Positions 1 to 5,335 of a stretch of 6,258 bases of DNA are shown in pieces. Position 1 is the stretch's first letter. Each line of letters opens with the position of its first letter. A program made the translations under genes and the position numbers. Where the stretch lies: assembly GCA_000715855.1 (NCBI GenBank), contig KL571257.1, forward strand, positions 43,288-49,545, written 5' to 3'. The DNA comes from Actinoplanes liguriensis. GTDB lineage: Bacteria; Actinomycetota; Actinomycetes; Mycobacteriales; Micromonosporaceae. The notes under the pieces were generated by a model. That model was not told where the DNA came from, did not search any database, and saw only the letters and a list, made by a program, of their open reading frames with translations.

Positions 1-739
1 GATCGACACCGTACGGCGAATCGTCGATCTTCTTGATTTCGATCTCGACGCCGACGCCGGGGCGGTCCTCGACCGGGCGCGCGCCGCCGGGATGACCGTC
101 GAGGTCAGCGGCAGTCCGCCGCACGACGTGTTCCTGGCCCGGCTGCTGTCCGAGGCGCTGTCGAACGCGGCCCGGCACGCGCCCGGCGCCCCGGTCACGG
201 TCACGTTCACCGGCCGGCGGGTGGAGATCACCAACCCGCTCGCCGGGCAGCACGAGCCGGGCCGGGCCGGAACCGGGCTGGCGGCGCTCGCCGCGCGGCT
301 GGAACGGGCCGGTGGAACGCTCGACGCGGGGCCCGCCGATGACCGATTCCAACTGGTCGCCGACGTGCCGCCGGGCATCGACGACGACGCCACCGGCTAC
401 GACACCGGGCGTCGTCGCGCCCGGCGGATGCTGGCCGGCACGATCCTGGTCCCCGGCGCGGCGCTGCTCGTCGTCGCGACCGGCTTCTACACGTGGGCGG
501 TGCGGGACGCGTCGATGGAGCAGCGCACGTACGACGCGTTGCGGGTCGGGATGCCGCAGGCCACGGCACTCACGCTGCTGCCCGGGCGGGAGTCGCCGAT
601 CCGGCTGGGCGACGGATACGGCGCGGGTTGTCACTACTACACCGACGGGAACTATCCCCTGGCGTACGGGAACTACGTCGTCTGCTTCGACGGTGGCCGG
701 ATCGCGCGGCTGCGGGACACCACCGGGCGTACCGGATGA
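1..739 (+). CDS. Sensor histidine kinase, 3' part (ATPase domain plus C-terminal TM and extracytoplasmic tail)
   Basis: The gene is cut by the left edge: the frame is open from base 2 and gives 245 residues to the TGA at 737-739, so the Met codon at 92 is internal. The N-box of a GHKL ATPase is visible as EALSNAARH (about 152-178), and a G-box follows as GRAGTGLAALAARL (about 260-301). The usual DxGxG D-box is replaced by ITNPLAG. After the ATPase domain there is an Arg-rich stretch (RRRARR), a hydrophobic helix at about 431-502, and an approximately 78-residue tail with two cysteines (GCHYY and VVCFDGG). The tail loosely resembles BamE/SmpA-like folds (RVGMPQA, then VCFDGGRIARL); that resemblance is inference. 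Kinases of this kind phosphorylate a NarL-type regulator, and one is encoded immediately downstream with a 4-bp ATGA overlap. The phosphoacceptor His and sensor region lie outside the window. Confidence 0.9.
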   Translation, partial: IDTVRRIVDLLDFDLDADAGAVLDRARAAGMTVEVSGSPPHDVFLARLLSEALSNAARHAPGAPVTVTFTGRRVEITNPLAGQHEPGRAGTGLAALAARLERAGGTLDAGPADDRFQLVADVPPGIDDDATGYDTGRRRARRMLAGTILVPGAALLVVATGFYTWAVRDASMEQRTYDALRVGMPQATALTLLPGRESPIRLGDGYGAGCHYYTDGNYPLAYGNYVVCFDGGRIARLRDTTGRTG

Positions 740-1386
740 TCCGGATCCTGATCGCCGACGACGAGCCGCTGGTCCGTGCCGGGTTGCGCACCGTCCTCAC
801 GTCCGATTCTGATCTGGAGATCGTCGCCGAGTCGCAGGACGGCCGGGACGCGCTGACCGAGGTGGAACGCCTGCGGCCGGACGTGGTGCTGCTCGACATC
901 CGGATGCCCGGCATGGACGGCCTGACCGCGGCCGAGGCGATCCGCGCCCGCCATCCCGCGGTCCGCGTCCTGATCATCACGACGTTCGACGAGGACCGGT
1001 ACATCGCCCGCGCGCTGGAGTCCGGCGTCCACGGCTTCCTGCTCAAATCCGGCGACCCGTTCGAGCTGATCGGCAGCATCAAAGCCGCGATGAACGGCGG
1101 CACCGTCCTCGCCCCGCCGGTCGCGCACCGCATCGTCGGCCTGCTGCACGGCCGCACCCTGCGGGAACGGCTCGCCGCGCGGACGGCGGCAGAGGTCCTC
1201 ACCGTCCGCGAGCGCGAGGTGCTGACCCTGCTCGGCGCGGGCCTGTCCAACGCCGAGATCGCCCGTTCGCTGCACCTCGCCGAGGGCACCGTGAAGATCC
1301 ACGTGAGTGCCGTGCTCAGCAAGCTCGGCCTGAACAACCGGGTCCAGGCCGCCGTCTTCGCCTACCGCTCCGGCCTCGCCGACTGA
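736..1386 (+). CDS. NarL/FixJ-family response regulator
   Basis: A complete 216-residue DNA-binding response regulator, of normal length for the family. The receiver domain (residues 1-120) has the acidic pair D8/D9, phosphoacceptor D54 in LLDIRMPGMDG, T82 and K104. The C-terminal LuxR-type HTH spans about 155-215 (LTVREREVLTLL, then GTVKIHVSAVLSKLG). The ATG at 736 is chosen because it overlaps the kinase stop as ATGA and opens directly into the canonical IRILIADDEP. The same frame stays open back to 493, but that stretch is a shadow of the kinase. Translational coupling implies the kinase upstream is its partner. Phosphorylation at D54 should promote dimerisation and promoter binding. The target genes cannot be told from the sequence. 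Confidence 0.96.
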   Translation: MIRILIADDEPLVRAGLRTVLTSDSDLEIVAESQDGRDALTEVERLRPDVVLLDIRMPGMDGLTAAEAIRARHPAVRVLIITTFDEDRYIARALESGVHGFLLKSGDPFELIGSIKAAMNGGTVLAPPVAHRIVGLLHGRTLRERLAARTAAEVLTVREREVLTLLGAGLSNAEIARSLHLAEGTVKIHVSAVLSKLGLNNRVQAAVFAYRSGLAD

Positions 1387-1605
1387 CAGGCCGCCATCAG
1401 AAACAGCTAGACGAGGCGAGAGAAAGACACTTTGCGGTGAGTAAAGACCAGGACGCCGAGCCGCCGCCCATGCCGCTGCGCGTGCCTTTGCATGTCGGCG
1501 AGGAAGGAACTCAATGGCCAAATGCGCGGTCGGCGGGTCAACGAAGGTGGGCTCTCGATCTTCGTCATCGATTTACCGGGGCTGTCAGCGGCGCGTGTCG
1601 CTGCC
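1387..1605. other. Intergenic region between convergent genes
   Basis: These 219 bp separate the response regulator stop from the stop of the minus-strand XRE gene. Two short plus-strand frames (starting at 1437 and 1492) run through it into the XRE gene, but they have no ribosome binding site and no recognisable protein features. A weak hairpin (CAGCG at 1586-1590 with CGCTG at 1599-1603) lies just past the XRE stop and could help end its transcript. I see nothing else. Confidence 0.5.
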
Positions 1606-2472
1606 CTACGGCTGAGTGTCGGCGGCGCCGAGGATGTCGGTGGTGGTCTGCCGGGTTGGTTCGGTGATGAGGGAGGCGAGTAGGGCCAGCTTGCCGGCCG
1701 TGTCGGAGTGCAGATCGGGGTAGTAGATCACCAGGAGCAGGTCGCCCACGGGCAGTTTTTCGCGGTGGAGGCGGAGCGGGCCGACGGTGGGGTGGGTGAC
1801 GTTGGTGGTGCCGCCTTCGAGGTGACGGACGTCTTGCCGTGCCCAGAGCTGCTGGAAGCGGGCACTGGCCAGGGACAGTTCTCCGACGATTTCGACGACT
1901 CGGGCGTCGGTGATGTCATCGCCGACGGAACTGCGGAACGCGGCAACGGAGTCGGCGGTGGCTGTGCCCCAGTCTTCGTGGAACTGTCGTTCTTCCGGGT
2001 CGAGGAGTAGATCCTGGAGTCGGTTGCGTCCGGGCGTCAGGCGTGGGGAGAGCGCGACTGCGAGGTCGTTCGATGCCACGACGTCGAAGGAACGGCTTTC
2101 AAGAAACGCAGGGACGTCGAGGGCTGCGAGGAGATGGTGCAGTCGTGCCGGCACTCTCACGGTCTTGCGGGTTGGTCTCCGTTTCGGCTTGTGCGCGCCG
2201 AGGCTGAGGAGGTACTCGGTTTCGACATCATCCAGCAGAAGAACCCGTGCCAGGGCCTCCAGGACCTGGGGTGAGGGGTTGTTGTCCCGTCCGCGCTCGA
2301 GGCGGAGGTAGTAGTCGCCGCTGATCCCGGCGAGCATGGCGACTTCCTCCCGGCGAAGCCCGGTGACCCGCCGCTTGGGCGCAACAGGAATGCCGGCCTG
2401 GTCGGGGGTGACGAGGTCGCGGCGTGCCCGCAGGTACTCGCCGAGCCGGTTCGAGATGGTGTCGTCGGTCAT
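1606..2472 (-). CDS. XRE-family transcriptional regulator with MLTR-type ligand-binding domain (MmyB-like)
   Basis: A 288-residue regulator. The N-terminal helix-turn-helix covers about residues 9-92 and has the family signature GLRREEVAMLAGIS, then YYLRLERGR. The remainder (about 105-275) matches the MmyB-like/MLTR ligand-binding domain, with AFLESRSFDVVASNDLA and a C-terminal LVIYYPDLHSDTAGKLALL. Length and architecture are normal for this large actinobacterial family. I chose the ATG at 2472 (TDDTISNRLGEYLRARR) because it gives the standard N-terminus; a GTG at 2502 is in frame, but neither start has a strong ribosome binding site. It diverges from a dehydrogenase across 135 bp, the usual arrangement for regulators that control themselves and the neighbour. 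A possible promoter on its strand is GTGACA (2519-2514) and GAGCAT (2497-2492). The ligand is unknown. Confidence 0.93.
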   Translation of the reverse strand: MTDDTISNRLGEYLRARRDLVTPDQAGIPVAPKRRVTGLRREEVAMLAGISGDYYLRLERGRDNNPSPQVLEALARVLLLDDVETEYLLSLGAHKPKRRPTRKTVRVPARLHHLLAALDVPAFLESRSFDVVASNDLAVALSPRLTPGRNRLQDLLLDPEERQFHEDWGTATADSVAAFRSSVGDDITDARVVEIVGELSLASARFQQLWARQDVRHLEGGTTNVTHPTVGPLRLHREKLPVGDLLLVIYYPDLHSDTAGKLALLASLITEPTRQTTTDILGAADTQP

Positions 2473-2539
2473 AAAAGCCACGCTAATGCCGATGCTCGGC
2501 ACGAGAGGGGCCCTGTCACTCCCCTGGATCAGCAGGGAC

Positions 2540-2567
2540 CTTCCCCCATACTCGCCCCGGCGGGAAG
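2540..2567. promoter_or_regulatory. Candidate operator in the divergent promoter region
   Basis: A perfect 6-bp inverted repeat, CTTCCC at 2540-2545 and GGGAAG at 2562-2567, has half-site centres 22 bp apart (about two helical turns). It lies just upstream of the AT-rich TAATTAT (2569-2575), the best -10-like element for the dehydrogenase. Further left, CCCTG occurs at 2511 and 2522 and its inverse CAGGG at 2533, each 11 bp apart, overlapping the possible promoter of the regulator. These are plausible binding sites for the XRE protein. This is inference from position and symmetry only. Confidence 0.3.
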
Positions 2568-2591
2568 CTAATTATGTCCCATTTACCAACC

Positions 2592-2600
2592 AGGAAGAAG
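2592..2600 (+). promoter_or_regulatory. Ribosome binding site of the dehydrogenase
   Basis: The purine-rich AGGAAGAAG lies 7 nt before the GTG at 2608 and decides that start. Confidence 0.6.
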
Positions 2601-2607
2601 CGTTCCC

Positions 2608-3347
2608 GTGGACATCAGCAACCGTACCGTTTTGATCGTCGGAGGCACCTCCGGTATCGGTCTGGGCCTTGCTCACCGTTTCCTCGACGCCGGTAGCACC
2701 GTCATCGTCGGTGGCCGCAACACCGACAAGGTGACCGACCTCGAGACCGTCCAGATCGACGTCACCGACTCCGCATCCGTATCCAAGGCCCGTGACGAGG
2801 TGCTCGCCAACCACCCGGATCTTGACCTTGTCGTCACCATGTCCGGTGTCATGATCGTCGAAGACCTCCGGGACCCCGCCCACTACGAGCAGGCCGAGGC
2901 CAGCATCCAGATCAACCTGCTCGGCACTATCCGCGTCATCGACGCCTTCACCCCGCACCTGATCCAGCAGGGTCACGGCGACATCAGACCGTCACCTCCG
3001 GAATCGGCTTCCTCCCGTTCCCGCTGATGCCCACCTATGGCGCCTCGAAAGCCGGCGTCCACGCCTACACCGAATCCCTTCGTGCGCAGCTGGCCGGAAC
3101 CGGAGTGCAGGTCACCGAGCTGATCCCGCCGGCCGTCGCGAACGCCGGCCAGGAAAAGCTCAACCCCGCAGCGCTCCCGCTGGGTGATTTCCTCGACGAG
3201 GTCATCGGCCTGATGACGCAGACCCCCACCCCGAACGAGATCGTGGTGAAGGCCGCCGAGCGGCTCCGCTGGGCGGAGAAGAACGGCACCTACGCCGACC
3301 TGCTTGAGCAGCGTTCTCAGTCGCTGAGCAACCTCCCCAACCGCTGA
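2608..3347 (+). pseudogene. Short-chain dehydrogenase/reductase (SDR), interrupted by one frameshift
   Basis: SDR enzymes catalyse NAD(P)-dependent oxidation or reduction of carbonyl and hydroxyl groups; the substrate here is unknown. The start is a GTG with a purine-rich ribosome binding site. The first frame encodes the Rossmann half: LIVGGTSGIGLG (residues 9-20), the IDVTD acidic turn and the IQINLLGTI helix, ending in GHGDI near 2985. It then runs into about 14 nonsense residues and stops at 3027. The catalytic half continues in another frame from about 2985: TVTSGIGF with the catalytic Ser (codon 2997) and PTYGASKAG with the Tyr (3036) and Lys (3048), to the TGA at 3345-3347. Restoring one base near 2985 (for example ATC-CAG in place of ATCAG) gives a full 246-residue protein of normal SDR length. 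All catalytic residues survive, so the lesion is recent or a sequencing error. The ATG at 3027 is an internal Met, not a start. The divergent XRE gene probably regulates it. Confidence 0.88.
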
Positions 3348-3373
3348 GCCACCGAACCGAACGCCATCCCGGA

Positions 3374-3400
3374 CGGGGCGGGGTGAAAAGACCCGCTCCG
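3374..3400 (+). terminator. Intrinsic terminator hairpin after the SDR gene
   Basis: A stem of about ten pairs is formed by 3374-3384 with 3391-3400, containing one G-U pair and one bulged G, closed by a GAAAAG loop. It begins 26 nt past the SDR stop and has no T-tract, as is common in actinomycetes. Confidence 0.6.
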
Positions 3401-3508
3401 CCACCCGGGCGCCAGACACCATGAGCATCACGGACACCACAACTTTGGTCACCGGCCTCATCGGATTCGGAGACCAGGGCCTCCCGATGGCCGAGGCCCT
3501 CCCGGATG

Positions 3509-3537
3509 CCGGGTTCGCCCTGCACGCGTGGGCTCGA
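3509..3537 (+). repeat. 29-bp direct repeat, copy 1
   Basis: The first 25 bases are identical to 3570-3594 and 28 of the 29 match. It encodes GFALHAWAR in the frame of the ATG at 3421. Copy 2 lies 61 bp downstream, which is not a multiple of three and so shifts the frame. Confidence 0.9.
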
Positions 3538-3569
3538 CTACGTGGAGATGCTCCTCGACCGCCAGGTCT

Positions 3570-3598
3570 CCGGGTTCGCCCTGCACGCGTGGGCGCGA
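3570..3598 (+). repeat. 29-bp direct repeat, copy 2
   Basis: Second copy of the 3509 repeat, with one mismatch (T3534 versus G3595). It encodes GFALHAWAR again in a different frame. The flanking sequences differ on both sides: CTACGTGG follows copy 1 and GGACCAGAG follows copy 2. A simple tandem duplication therefore does not explain it without later change. Confidence 0.9.
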
Positions 3599-3611
3599 GG
3601 ACCAGAGTTCC

Positions 3612-4082
3612 TCAACCTCCTCCCCGACGACAGTGGTTCACCACGACACCGCAGCAGACGTTGATGTGTTGGAGGTCGACCTCTTCGGCGTCCTTGGGCT
3701 GTGAGCGGTCCACGTCGAGATCCACCTCGTTCTTGCCGCTTGACGCGGATCTTCACGCGCCGAGAGCCACCCGCCCGCCAGGCCGACCAGAGCGACGAGC
3801 AACTCCCTGGACAGCAGTGCACCCTCCACCGCGGCGGGAGGGCCCCCGCTCAACTCGCCCGGGAGCGGGGCGCCCTGTCGACCAGTTCGACCCGCTCCCG
3901 TACGGCCGCGTCGTCAGTCACCCAGTCGTACAGCTCGACCAGCTCATCACCGGATTCGTCGTCCGAGAACGAGAGGCTGACGCCGTACAGTGGATCAAGA
4001 TCACCAGCCGTTCGATCTCGGGCGTCGTCAGGTGCCCGGGGCGGGCGGCCAGGTTCCAGCGCCGCATCACGAAGTCGGTCAC
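3612..4082 (-). pseudogene. Decayed EACC1-like gene (effector-associated constant component)
   Basis: No single frame spans this stretch, but minus-strand pieces with GC-rich third positions join into one protein. They are MTDFVMRRWNLAARPG...EIERLVIL (start GTG 4082), then LYGVSLSFSDDESGDELVEL, YDWVTDDAAVRERVELV, (P)LPGELSGGPPAAVEGALLS, RELLVALVGLAGGWLSAR, VKIRVKR, and NEVDLDVDRSQPKDAEEV. The breaks lie near 3993-4003, 3867-3872, 3756-3762 and 3734-3738. The first two look like single-base losses (restoring a C at the second gives APPLPGEL); the other two look like +1/-2 shifts. Order and motifs (SLYDWL-like segment, APPxPGE, a hydrophobic segment ending GGWL, a V-x-I-x-V strand, an acidic end with DAEE) match my recollection of EACC1, a small actinobacterial protein encoded beside conflict-system effectors. 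The N-terminal 30 residues are not typical and may be foreign. The proposed start lies 4 nt after the stop of the Septum_form gene. The final frame stops at 3612-3614, but sequence past about 3680 may belong to the opposite remnant. Confidence 0.55.
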
Positions 4083-4086
4083 GCGG

Positions 4087-4677
4087 TCACCGGCGCAGGG
4101 AGGTGGTGAGGTCGCCGGCGGATCGGTAGGCGAAGCAGATGATGTCGCGGTCACGGCTCCACGTCGACTCGGTGGGCGTCGCGGAGACAGCCTCGATGTC
4201 GTCGGCCGGGGTGCCGGCGTAGGCCTTCAACTGGCGCGCGCACTCGGTCTTGGCCGACTTGTCGACCGCGTCCTGCCCCGGCCAGTCGCCCTTCGGCATC
4301 GCGTAGCGGCCGATCACCTCGGCGTTGTGGGCGTTCGTGCACGGCGTCGCCGCGATGTCGCTGTCCAGGGCGATGAACCTGTTGAGGCTGGTGCAGTCGC
4401 CGGCGCGTACGTCGTCGAAGGAGATCGTCCGGTCGCCGCGGACGTTGCCCGCGTCGTCGCGGTCCGGGTCGATCACGTGGGTGTAGATGACGCCGCCGAC
4501 GAACGCGAGGACGATGGCCGCCCCGAGCAGGGCCTTGAAGGTGCCCCACGCGGTGCGCGGGCCGCGCAGTGACCGGATCGGCTCGCGGGGAGCCGAGTCC
4601 GGCCAGGGCTGCCCGAACTGCGCGTCCGGATGGGCGTCGGGCGGTTGTGGTGCTGGTACCCCGTGTTGTTCATTCAC
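4087..4677 (-). CDS. Membrane-anchored septum formation (Septum_form) family protein
   Basis: A 196-residue protein. It has a Pro-rich cytoplasmic N-terminus (about 1-45), one transmembrane helix (about 47-66, TFKALLGAAIVLAFVGGVIY) and an extracytoplasmic domain with four cysteines (C95, C113, C146, C181) that could form two disulfides. The motifs AGDCTSLN, then PCTNAHNAEVIGRY and DWPGQDAVDKSA, are characteristic of the Septum_form domain. The family name comes from a suggested septation role; the function in this organism is not shown. I chose the GTG at 4677 over the upstream TTG at 4713 because that TTG is the start of a good -35 box and the GTG sits 7 nt after the -10, as expected for a leaderless mRNA. 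The stop is 4 nt before the proposed start of the EACC1-like remnant, suggesting a former operon. Confidence 0.85.
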   Translation of the reverse strand: MNEQHGVPAPQPPDAHPDAQFGQPWPDSAPREPIRSLRGPRTAWGTFKALLGAAIVLAFVGGVIYTHVIDPDRDDAGNVRGDRTISFDDVRAGDCTSLNRFIALDSDIAATPCTNAHNAEVIGRYAMPKGDWPGQDAVDKSAKTECARQLKAYAGTPADDIEAVSATPTESTWSRDRDIICFAYRSAGDLTTSLRR

Positions 4678-4684
4678 GGCGGTC

Positions 4685-4713
4685 ACAGTATTGACCCGCA
4701 CCGCCCGGATCAA
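4685..4713 (-). promoter_or_regulatory. Sigma-70-type promoter of the Septum_form gene (leaderless)
   Basis: On the minus strand, TTGATC (4713-4708) and TACTGT (4690-4685) are separated by exactly 17 nt. The GTG start begins 7 nt after the -10, so transcription would begin at or next to the first codon. It lies in the 45-bp gap after the secreted-protein gene. Confidence 0.65.
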
Positions 4714-4722
4714 ACGAGAAGG

Positions 4723-5139
4723 TCAGCCGGAGAACTCGAAGCCGACGTACCCGGGGCCTTCGGCTTTCAGGTACAGCTGCCACTGGTTCCCGGCCTTCAC
4801 ATGCGGGAGCAGCCGGTTCCAGGCGTAATTGTCCTCCAGGTAGACCCACGGGCCGCACCGATAGTTCCGGCCCGAGCTGGTCTCCAGGCACGCCTTCGCG
4901 TACGTGATGTAGTGGACCTCGGTCAGCTGCATCCAGATCGAGGTGCATCCGTCCGGCACGAAGTTCGGTGCGCCGGAATTCCTGAGGCCCCTGCCGATGT
5001 CGAGCCCGCCGCTGTTGGAAGCCGCCTGACAACGGGCGTCGCCGGGCGCGGCGCTGGCCGGCGACGGTGCCGTCAGAGCCATTCCGATCCCGGTCACGAC
5101 GACAATCAATGCACCCGAAAAGAGCTTGCGAATTCCCAT
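4723..5139 (-). CDS. Small secreted four-cysteine protein
   Basis: A 138-residue protein. It has a clear Sec signal peptide: positive N-terminus MGIRKLF, hydrophobic core LIVVVTGIGMAL, and likely cleavage after PSPASA (residue 30). The mature part of about 108 residues has four cysteines (C37, C65, C84, C95), enough for two disulfides, and a C-terminal aromatic and Gly-rich stretch (VKAGNQWQLYLKAEGPGYVG) suggestive of a small beta-sandwich. I do not recognise a named family; similar small secreted proteins are common in actinomycetes. The start is well supported: an AGGAG lies 9 nt before the ATG. It shares strand with the Septum_form gene 45 bp downstream, but that gene has its own promoter. 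A 7-bp inverted repeat (4739-4745 with 4760-4766) lies in the last codons. Confidence 0.85.
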   Translation of the reverse strand: MGIRKLFSGALIVVVTGIGMALTAPSPASAAPGDARCQAASNSGGLDIGRGLRNSGAPNFVPDGCTSIWMQLTEVHYITYAKACLETSSGRNYRCGPWVYLEDNYAWNRLLPHVKAGNQWQLYLKAEGPGYVGFEFSG

Positions 5140-5148
5140 TCCTTGCTA

Positions 5149-5153
5149 CTCCT
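5149..5153 (-). promoter_or_regulatory. Ribosome binding site of the secreted-protein gene
   Basis: AGGAG on the minus strand lies 9 nt before the ATG at 5139; an additional AAGGA abuts the start codon. It supports this start. Confidence 0.7.
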
Positions 5154-5335
5154 GACCGCCGATGACGTGCCGATTTCCTGCGCCTCAACCTACGGCCCGC
5201 ACGAGATCGACAGGCGGCCGTCACCCATTCCGACGACCGCTCGAATACAAATCTGACCGATCATCCGAGTGCGCATTCCACCGACTCGTTGAGGTGAATT
5301 CGCTCGGAATATCAGGAGAGATTTCCGTATTCGAA
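5154..5335. other. AT-richer intergenic region upstream of the secreted-protein gene
   Basis: About 180 bp between two minus-strand genes, clearly AT-richer than its surroundings around 5290-5340. It should hold the promoter of the secreted-protein gene, but I could not find a convincing -35/-10 pair. An 8-bp inverted repeat (TCGAATAC at 5241-5248 and GTATTCGA at 5327-5334) has a 78-nt spacer and is probably chance. Frames on either strand here show no protein-like character. Confidence 0.4.

Larger units (their letters stand above)
3421..3680 (+). pseudogene. N-terminal remnant of a 6PGDH/HIBADH-type NAD(P)-binding oxidoreductase
   Basis: The ATG at 3421 opens into a dinucleotide-binding fold: GLIGFGDQGLPMAEAL followed by AGFALHAWAR, the beta-1/alpha-A/beta-2 pattern of 3-hydroxyisobutyrate dehydrogenase relatives, with GFGDQG as the Gly-rich loop. 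The frame then degrades. The GFALHAWAR codons are repeated 61 bp later in a second frame and continue as GPEFLNLLPDDSG, which fits the next part of the fold. A third frame carries VHHDTAADVDVLEV from 3636. The catalytic half and C-terminal domain are missing. The sequence then merges into the 3' end of an opposite-strand remnant, so the right boundary (about 3675-3700) is approximate. One long frame stays open from 3421 to 4572, but beyond about residue 39 it has no protein-like character. Family assignment rests on a short segment and is moderate. Confidence 0.55.

Noticed and set aside
493..735. Upstream extension of the response regulator frame
   Set aside because: It lies inside the kinase gene in another frame, and the canonical receiver N-terminus begins at the ATG at 736.
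1437..1683. Two overlapping small plus-strand frames after the response regulator
   Set aside because: They have no ribosome binding site or domain features, and both run into the antisense of the XRE gene.
1708..2311. Plus-strand frames of 100 and 133 codons within the XRE region
   Set aside because: They are antisense shadows of a well-supported regulator.
3027..3347. A separate gene starting at ATG 3027
   Set aside because: The Met is internal, just before YGASK of the SDR active site; the frame is the second half of the frameshifted dehydrogenase.
3421..4572. A 383-codon plus-strand frame, the longest in the window
   Set aside because: Only the first 39 or so residues look like protein. 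The rest is Arg/Pro-rich shadow sequence antisense to the EACC1-like remnant and to the intact Septum_form gene.
4739..4766. 7-bp inverted repeat as a terminator between the secreted-protein and Septum_form genes
   Set aside because: It lies inside the coding sequence with a 14-nt loop and is too weak to call.
5241..5334. TCGAATAC / GTATTCGA inverted repeat
   Set aside because: An 8-bp match with a 78-nt spacer has no clear role and may be chance.
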